From assembly GCA_022013205.1 (NCBI GenBank), contig JAKLQT010000158.1, forward strand, positions 1 through 7,064: DNA of 7,064 nucleotides, given 5' to 3'. The DNA comes from Candidatus Omnitrophota bacterium. GTDB taxonomy: Bacteria > Omnitrophota > Gorgyraeia > B26-G9. This document shows, in pieces, positions 1-4,231 of the stretch (its first letter is position 1; each line of letters starts with the position of its first letter). The notes below the pieces were generated by a model, which made no database searches, had not been told where the DNA came from, and saw only the letters and a program-made list of their open reading frames with translations. Both the position numbers and the translations under genes were made by a program.

Positions 1-207
1 ATCATCAAACTCTATGGCATCGCCATCCCCAATCCTTTGGGAAGCAAAATAATGATTATCAATATAATTCTTATCAAAATAAACTGCCAGTTCCTGCGGC
101 TTTTCTTCCTTGACCTGTTTTGTACCTCCAGCAAAACAGGCAAAAGAGAATAAAAACTGGACAATTATACACCCTGATAATATTTTCCAAAAAGGGCTTC
201 TTTTCAT
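1..207 (-). CDS. Exported protein, N-terminal fragment; possible carbohydrate-binding-like fold
   Basis: The ATG at 207-205 opens a frame that stays open for 69 codons to the left edge, so only the N-terminus is present. Residues 1-27 look like a signal peptide: MKR, then a hydrophobic stretch to about residue 26 ending ACFA-GG. A Cys at residue 24 is near the cleavage site, but the preceding residues (S-F-A) do not make a good lipobox, so I favour ordinary export over a lipoprotein. The mature start has the pattern Y-x-D, then N-H-Y-x-x-S, then G-D-x-x-A-I-x-F-D-D. This recalls the opening of beta-sandwich, galactose-binding-like modules in secreted proteins of uncultured bacteria, but the fragment is too short to assign. 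The start lies 3 nt after the glycosidase stop, and a purine-rich stretch in the last glycosidase codons (216-227) can serve as its ribosome binding site. This indicates translational coupling and a shared saccharide-related role. Confidence 0.8.
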   Translation of the reverse strand, partial: MKRSPFWKILSGCIIVQFLFSFACFAGGTKQVKEEKPQELAVYFDKNYIDNHYFASQRIGDGDAIEFDD

Positions 208-210
208 TAC

Positions 211-2109
211 TTATTCTTTCTCTTTCCAGAGTTTTTGCAGTTCAAAATAAGACTTACGCAGATGACGCATAAAAGGAGAATCCGTACCGTCTCCCTGGCT
301 GGCTATTCCAAACCACTCTTCGTAGTACCAGCCGTCAACAAAAGGCCCCCCCATATTAGGCACTACATCCTGTATAATATCAGGATATCCGGGAGGAGCT
401 CCTGTCTTCCACCACTCATCCAAAAATTCAAACAAGGCGCCGCCTATAGCAACACCAGCCCCCTCCCCCGCGCTGTTAATTACTATATCCATCCAGTTGC
501 CCGCAAGGTATTGCGCCTGAAAATTTTCCGCGTATTCACGGCTATATCTGTGCCCATAAGCAGGACAGCCATATTCTGTTATCAACGCCGGCCTATCGGC
601 AAGTTCTTTTATCGGCAGCCAGAAATTATAATATCCAAATCCATGATTACCTCTATATGAATTTACCCCGAAAATATCGATATCCGGGCATTCCTGGGCA
701 AAGATATCAAGGAACTGGATATCACCGTTACAAATCACTACAGGATGGTTCGGATCGACTTCCTTTATTTTTTTAGCAACTTCATTTGCAAAATGATAGT
801 AGGCCTGAGGCTCAACATCGGCGTTGTTAGCTGTTCCATAATTGGTCTCATTACCTAAAACCCACATCAGAACACAGGGCTCATCCTTATATTCATTTAT
901 CATCTTCATTACCGATTCAAGCATATTACGCTGCTGCTCGGGATTAGAATAATTAGTGCCCGGATCCCAGAGAGCTTTGGAGCCTACCGCGAACATTCCA
1001 AGAAAATCGCCGATTATGATCCTGATCCCGTAATTTTCATACAAGTCCTGAAATATCTTTTTATTGCCTACAAAAGCATGATGATAAACTCTGATTACAT
1101 TAACCCCCATATCTTTCATCAGCTGAAAATCACCAACTGCCGGCTCATCGCCTTCCTGAATATTATTTTTATTTTTATCTACCCACGCGTCATAGGGGCT
1201 GTCAATTTTACCGTTTTTATTGTCATCTGCCTTGGACCAATCCTTTAATGTTCCTATATCCGGGCTCTGACCGATTTTTGACGGCTGATAAGCAACTGCT
1301 TTAATCATAAATGGCTCACCGTTAAGGCGCATTTGCCAATGTCCGTTTTCATATTTAACTAAACTAAGCTCCCCAAATTCTTTATTTTCTACGACTGATA
1401 GTTTGCTTAGGTCAACTCTTTTTTCTACTACATCCTTCGGGTCGCACAAAACTAATTTACCGGGATCGACTATAAAAACATCATTACGTATATCATCATC
1501 GTAACGCTTTTCAACCGTGATATTAGCACCAACAAGTTTTATCCCCAGCTCAGGATATTTTCTCGTTAGATAAAGGATCCTGTCAAGTGATGCCGGGCCT
1601 ACATACCAGGGCGTCCCCCAGTAAGTCTTTCCGATTTCTTTGGGAAAATTCACCACAAGGGCATAATATGCCTTGATCGCGTGCCTGATATGCATGGCAT
1701 TTTCCAGGGCCTGGGCAGTGTAGAACAATTTCACCCCCGGACTTTCCGCCGCTGTTGCCCAGCGGTAGAAATTAGCCTGATAGTCTAAACTATTCACAAA
1801 AAACCATTGACTGCCGAGAAGTTTTTTCTGTTTTCTATATCGCTTAAAGTGAGGAGACCTCAGAATGCTTTTTGTATTAGGATAAATTCCTTCTCCTACC
1901 GCGTTTTCTAATCCTTTACGGTCTTTTATGTTGTACTTATAACCGGCTTTGCCCACGTTTTGAAAATCGCCGTATTTTTCATAGCCGACAATCAGTTCTG
2001 TACCCTTATCATCAAGCTCAAACACGGCTACCGGCGCCCCAAGGCATCGCCCTGTAAAAAAAACAAGGCCTAAACACAAAACAACTAAAAGTTTATTTTT
2101 TTTATTCAT
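211..2109 (-). CDS. Secreted glycoside hydrolase-like protein with GH2-type TIM barrel (clan GH-A)
   Basis: This 632-residue protein probably hydrolyses or transfers glycosidic bonds in the periplasm or outside the cell. Residues 1-24 form a signal peptide (MNKKNK, a hydrophobic core, then a small-residue end CLG-AP). Residues 26-245 are an N-terminal region I do not recognise. From about residue 255 (NGHWQMRLNGEPFMIKAVAY) a catalytic barrel of the GH2 C-terminal type begins. The acid/base is predicted at Glu421 in WVLGNETNYG and the nucleophile at Glu512 in ALITEYGCP; both expected Glu are present. A late FEFLDEWWK segment (561-568) and the DGWYYEEWFGI segment near 592-602 also fit such enzymes. 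Two Asp/Asn-rich loops (295-322) resemble EF-hand calcium sites. The usual GH2 sugar-binding sandwich domains are not obvious, so the GH family is uncertain; GH72-like or GH5-like relatives in the same clan are alternatives. ATG 2109 is the first start after an in-frame TAG at 2130-2128. No strong Shine-Dalgarno is visible. The transporter stop is 43 nt upstream. Confidence 0.87.
   Translation of the reverse strand: MNKKNKLLVVLCLGLVFFTGRCLGAPVAVFELDDKGTELIVGYEKYGDFQNVGKAGYKYNIKDRKGLENAVGEGIYPNTKSILRSPHFKRYRKQKKLLGSQWFFVNSLDYQANFYRWATAAESPGVKLFYTAQALENAMHIRHAIKAYYALVVNFPKEIGKTYWGTPWYVGPASLDRILYLTRKYPELGIKLVGANITVEKRYDDDIRNDVFIVDPGKLVLCDPKDVVEKRVDLSKLSVVENKEFGELSLVKYENGHWQMRLNGEPFMIKAVAYQPSKIGQSPDIGTLKDWSKADDNKNGKIDSPYDAWVDKNKNNIQEGDEPAVGDFQLMKDMGVNVIRVYHHAFVGNKKIFQDLYENYGIRIIIGDFLGMFAVGSKALWDPGTNYSNPEQQRNMLESVMKMINEYKDEPCVLMWVLGNETNYGTANNADVEPQAYYHFANEVAKKIKEVDPNHPVVICNGDIQFLDIFAQECPDIDIFGVNSYRGNHGFGYYNFWLPIKELADRPALITEYGCPAYGHRYSREYAENFQAQYLAGNWMDIVINSAGEGAGVAIGGALFEFLDEWWKTGAPPGYPDIIQDVVPNMGGPFVDGWYYEEWFGIASQGDGTDSPFMRHLRKSYFELQKLWKEKE
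1144..1227 (-). other. Two EF-hand-like calcium loops inside the glycosidase barrel
   Basis: Residues 295-303 read D-x-N-x-N-G-x-I-D, and residues 311-322 read D-x-N-x-N followed by D-E with Glu at loop position 12. Both match the spacing of EF-hand or dockerin-type calcium loops. They sit about 25-55 residues after the first barrel strand and just before the second (MGVNVIRVYHH), that is, in an early beta-alpha loop. Calcium binding is inferred from the pattern only. Confidence 0.5.
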
Positions 2110-2152
2110 ATTATTTATTCTATAGTTCTACTCTTTTAAACAATGATTTTCA

Positions 2153-3802
2153 TTAAGCAGTCTTACCCCGCCGTTTCTCAAGTTCAAGGCGGATTTCGTG
2201 CGCTTTTTCTTCTGTAATTTTGTAAAAAACAACTGCTAATATAGCTATTAAGGAAGTTATGATCGGAACAGTAATATCAAATATCCTAAGTAGGAATAAC
2301 GACCTTGCTGCCTGGTTACTGCCAAATTCAACATTAAAACCTGACGCGTTAAGGATATGTCCTGAAAAAGCAAACGCTATCGACATTCCCAGCTTTACTG
2401 TCCACCAGTAAATAGCCCCAAATACACCTTCTCTTCTGTGGCCTGTGTTAAGTTCATCCAAATCACATGTATCAGCCATCATCGATCCAACCGTTGTAAA
2501 AAGCCCTCCAATTCCAAAAGAAATAAGCACAGCAGGCAAGAGTGGTATGATCGATATATTCTTAATTATTATTAGATGCGCGTACTCTGGATTAAAACAC
2601 CACCATTTCATTAAAAATCCGAGCATTGAAATAGATGTTGATATAATAAATGCTTTCCTTTTGCCTACTTTTGTTGAAAGCCAGGTTACAAACGGAATAA
2701 CAATAAATATAGTGGAAAGAGCCGAAGTAGTACCAAACAATCCATTATATTTACCTCCCATCACCGTATCTCCGCCAAAGACAAAATAAATTAACACATA
2801 CATTCCCAGGCCTGATACAAGCATGAACCCATTAAAAAGGAAAAAAGTAGCCAAACATAGTTTCATAAAGGAAGGGACTATGATTGTTTTTAAGAAACCG
2901 ATTAAAAACTCAGCAATTTTGTTAAAAGCTCCTTTACCTGATTGAGAAAGTTTGTTCACTATAAACTCAATAATAAACGCGATCAATAGAACTTTGCAAA
3001 TAATAATTCCCGTATAAACCAAAGTTCCAAGCCATTGAGGGCATTTGAGTTCAGAGAGGTAATTTTTCGTATCGTGAAAAAGCCGGCCTATTTCTTTAAG
3101 CCCGTTATATTCAGGAATCTCAGTCTTATTCTCGGTATCAACAACAGCTTTATAGCGTTCCTTACAAAAAATCGCCGGTAATATGCCTAATACAACAACC
3201 GTCGCTCCCACGCCAAGCGCTATAGTACGCGCGCCATCGACCGCGGTATTAAAAAAGTTTTTATTGGCCATAATCCACCAAAACCAGGGGCATAAAAGCC
3301 ATGGAATCTGCCCAAACCAGTTAGCCCAAGCCATTACCCGTGTTCTTTCATGATAATCCGGAGTCAATTCATATCCCAAAGCTATAAAGGGTGTCGCGAA
3401 GACAGTAGTGCCGACAAATAAGAGAATGCATCCAATTAGAAAAAACCAGAAATAAAACATTTCACTGTGGCCCGTGCCAAGCTGCCACATCAGAGCGAAT
3501 ATAATTCCGGAAAGGATCGCCCCGAAAAAGATATACGGCCTGCGCCGGCCAAAACGGGATTTTGTATTATCAGAAACATAACCCATTACCGGATCAGTAA
3601 AAGCATCCACAAACCGCGGAAAAGACATAATATAACCTATTAATGCCGGATTCATACCCAAACCTAAATTAAGCACAACCGCCATACAGCCAAGCGCGGC
3701 AGGGATTAAGTTATTACATAACATTCCAAGGCCATAGGCGACCTTCTGTAAGATAGAAATAATATCTTCGGGGGCGGTATTGTAATGTTTCACCTCACTC
3801 AT
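2153..3802 (-). CDS. GPH (MelB-type) sugar:cation symporter
   Basis: This 549-residue inner-membrane protein belongs to the glycoside-pentoside-hexuronide:cation symporter family of the MFS, which imports sugars or glycosides with Na+ or H+. The family signature is clear in the first half: D-A-F-T-D-P-V-M-G at 66-74, then S-D-N-T-K-S-R-F-G-R-R-R-P to residue 89. Asp66 and Asp70 correspond to the cation-site aspartates D55 and D59 of MelB. The second half has the conserved stretch around D445-x-C-D-L-D-E and G454-H-R-R-E-G, followed by F-G-A-I-Y-W-W. About twelve family helices are visible. The protein is longer than usual (MelB is about 470 residues), largely because of extra hydrophobic sequence at about 250-312 between the two halves. 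The C-terminus is charged and cytosolic-looking. ATG 3802 has an excellent Shine-Dalgarno six bases upstream. It is first in the operon, before the glycosidase, so the substrate is probably the product of that enzyme. The exact sugar cannot be read from the sequence. Confidence 0.93.
   Translation of the reverse strand: MSEVKHYNTAPEDIISILQKVAYGLGMLCNNLIPAALGCMAVVLNLGLGMNPALIGYIMSFPRFVDAFTDPVMGYVSDNTKSRFGRRRPYIFFGAILSGIIFALMWQLGTGHSEMFYFWFFLIGCILLFVGTTVFATPFIALGYELTPDYHERTRVMAWANWFGQIPWLLCPWFWWIMANKNFFNTAVDGARTIALGVGATVVVLGILPAIFCKERYKAVVDTENKTEIPEYNGLKEIGRLFHDTKNYLSELKCPQWLGTLVYTGIIICKVLLIAFIIEFIVNKLSQSGKGAFNKIAEFLIGFLKTIIVPSFMKLCLATFFLFNGFMLVSGLGMYVLIYFVFGGDTVMGGKYNGLFGTTSALSTIFIVIPFVTWLSTKVGKRKAFIISTSISMLGFLMKWWCFNPEYAHLIIIKNISIIPLLPAVLISFGIGGLFTTVGSMMADTCDLDELNTGHRREGVFGAIYWWTVKLGMSIAFAFSGHILNASGFNVEFGSNQAARSLFLLRIFDITVPIITSLIAILAVVFYKITEEKAHEIRLELEKRRGKTA
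2867..3055 (-). other. Extra hydrophobic insert in the transporter's central loop
   Basis: Residues about 250-312 lie between the two six-helix halves, where GPH carriers normally have a short cytosolic loop. Two hydrophobic runs are visible, roughly 258-283 and 295-312, separated by a polar stretch (NKLSQSGKG). The second may merge with the first helix of the C-terminal half. Two added helices would keep the normal orientation of the second half. Confidence 0.5.
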
Positions 3803-3808
3803 TTAGAG

Positions 3809-3815
3809 CTCCTTT
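3809..3815 (-). promoter_or_regulatory. Shine-Dalgarno site of the transporter gene
   Basis: The minus strand reads AAAGGAG, six bases before ATG 3802. It is the strongest ribosome binding site in the window and fixes the transporter start. The two downstream genes have much weaker sites. Confidence 0.85.
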
Positions 3816-3915
3816 CCTCTTTCTGCAAGTTATTATGAACCTCTTGCCTTCCTTAATAATAAACTCTACAAATTCTCGCAGCGGATTTTCCGAATCAAGC
3901 CCTGCTTTTACAAAC

Positions 3916-3942
3916 AAAAAAACCCATACCATAACGTATGGG
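3916..3942 (-). terminator. Intrinsic terminator in the leader of the transporter operon
   Basis: On the minus strand CCCATAC and GTATGGG form a 7-bp perfect stem around a 6-nt loop (GTTATG), followed at once by seven T and then GTTTG. This is the classic Rho-independent layout. On the plus strand the hairpin is preceded by the A run and has no T run after it, so it works in the minus direction only. It lies 114 bases before the transporter start and downstream of the predicted promoter at 4091-4119. It can therefore act as an attenuator or end a short RNA. It could also end readthrough from the large gene that stops at 4232. Confidence 0.75.
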
Positions 3943-3966
3943 CAATGTTACTTTGATTTCTCTATG

Positions 3967-3982
3967 TTTTAAGCGCTTGAAA
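3967..3982. promoter_or_regulatory. LacI/GalR-family-like operator
   Basis: Sixteen bases form an inverted repeat with a single mismatched pair. The minus strand reads TTTCAAGCGCTTAAAA, centred on the CG step typical of LacI-family operators. It lies just after a possible TATAAT (4006-4001), at about +12 to +27 of that candidate start, and about 100 bases into the leader of the stronger promoter. A sugar transporter operon is the usual target of such repressors. No regulator gene is in the window. The match to the Gram-positive cre consensus is poor. Confidence 0.55.
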
Positions 3983-4000
3983 CAGGCGCTAAATTGAATC

Positions 4001-4006
4001 ATTATA
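4001..4006 (-). promoter_or_regulatory. Possible second -10 element (TATAAT)
   Basis: The minus strand has a perfect TATAAT here. No good -35 lies 16-18 bases upstream (the best hexamers are like ACACTT), and there is no TG extension. Such matches arise easily in AT-rich DNA. Its position just before the operator is the only reason to list it. Confidence 0.25.
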
Positions 4007-4020
4007 TTATTAAAACCTCT

Positions 4021-4061
4021 TAAAAGTGTTAAAATCTAATTAAAAGTAATTAATATCTAAT
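4021..4061. repeat. Imperfect tandem repeat, two units of about 20 bp
   Basis: Bases 4021-4040 and 4041-4061 both start TAAAAGT and end ATCTAAT, differing by a few substitutions and one base of length. They lie in the leader between the main promoter and the operator. They may be regulator sites or a simple AT-rich duplication. Confidence 0.5.
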
Positions 4062-4090
4062 TCTTCCCCTCAAGACATACAGAAGATAAT

Positions 4091-4119
4091 TTTATATCAT
4101 AATTCAAATAATATGTCAA
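4091..4119 (-). promoter_or_regulatory. Near-consensus sigma70-type promoter
   Basis: On the minus strand TTGACA (4119-4114) is followed by exactly 17 bases and then TATAAA (4096-4091). This is the best promoter match in the intergenic region. The start of transcription would be near 4084, giving a leader of about 280 bases before the transporter ATG. The leader carries a tandem repeat, an operator-like palindrome and a terminator. Confidence 0.7.
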
Positions 4120-4130
4120 GCAGATTAAAC

Positions 4131-4154
4131 GGCAGAGCTCTGGGCAGAGCTCTG
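4131..4154. repeat. Perfect 12-bp tandem repeat containing a palindrome
   Basis: GGCAGAGCTCTG occurs twice in direct succession (4131-4142 and 4143-4154). Each copy contains the 10-bp palindrome CAGAGCTCTG, so the pair can also fold into one long hairpin. It sits 11 bases upstream of the -35 element. The minus strand has only a short T run after it (CCGTTTAA), so I do not call it a terminator. Confidence 0.75.
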
Positions 4155-4184
4155 AGCTCATGGCTAATGGCTCATAGCTGATAG
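4155..4184. repeat. Heptamer tandem repeat RGCTNAT, four units
   Basis: Four successive 7-bp units fit RGCTNAT (4155-4161, 4162-4168, 4169-4175, 4176-4182), with AG starting a fifth. Period-7 arrays between genes are known in several bacterial groups, for example the heptamer repeats of cyanobacteria. This one directly follows the 12-bp tandem repeat. Confidence 0.7.
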
Positions 4185-4190
4185 TAAAAA

Positions 4191-4226
4191 ACACACCCAA
4201 TCCCTACACCCAACACCCCAATCCCT
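4191..4226. repeat. C-rich imperfect repeat (ACACCC/CCAATCCCT)
   Basis: The plus strand is almost free of G for 35 bases. It repeats ACACCC and CCCAATCCCT with small changes, starting 5 bases beyond the stop of the large gene. The transcript of that gene would carry a G/U-rich tail with GGG runs. I cannot say whether it has a function. Confidence 0.5.
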
Positions 4227-4231
4227 GCTTT

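Noticed and set aside
235..660. 141-codon open frame on the plus strand
   Set aside because: It is antisense to the well-supported glycosidase, covers its conserved catalytic end, has no ribosome binding site and gives a low-complexity basic product.
2445..2789. 114-codon open frame on the plus strand
   Set aside because: It lies wholly antisense to the second half of the GPH transporter and shows no domain of its own.
3895..4002. Minus-strand 35-codon frame in the leader, ATG 4002 to TGA 3895, spanning the operator and terminator
   Set aside because: A leader peptide that controls the terminator is possible, but the ribosome binding site is weak and too far (AGAGG about 13 bases away), there is no run of regulatory codons, and a frame of this length is expected by chance.
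4133..4154. Hairpin from the two CAGAGCTCTG copies as terminator of the large gene
   Set aside because: The stem is good, but there is no real T run after it in the minus direction. It is better explained as a tandem duplication of a palindrome.
3803..4231. CRISPR array or RNA gene in the intergenic region
   Set aside because: The repeats are short, adjacent and without spacers of equal length, and I see no tRNA-like or rRNA-like segment.
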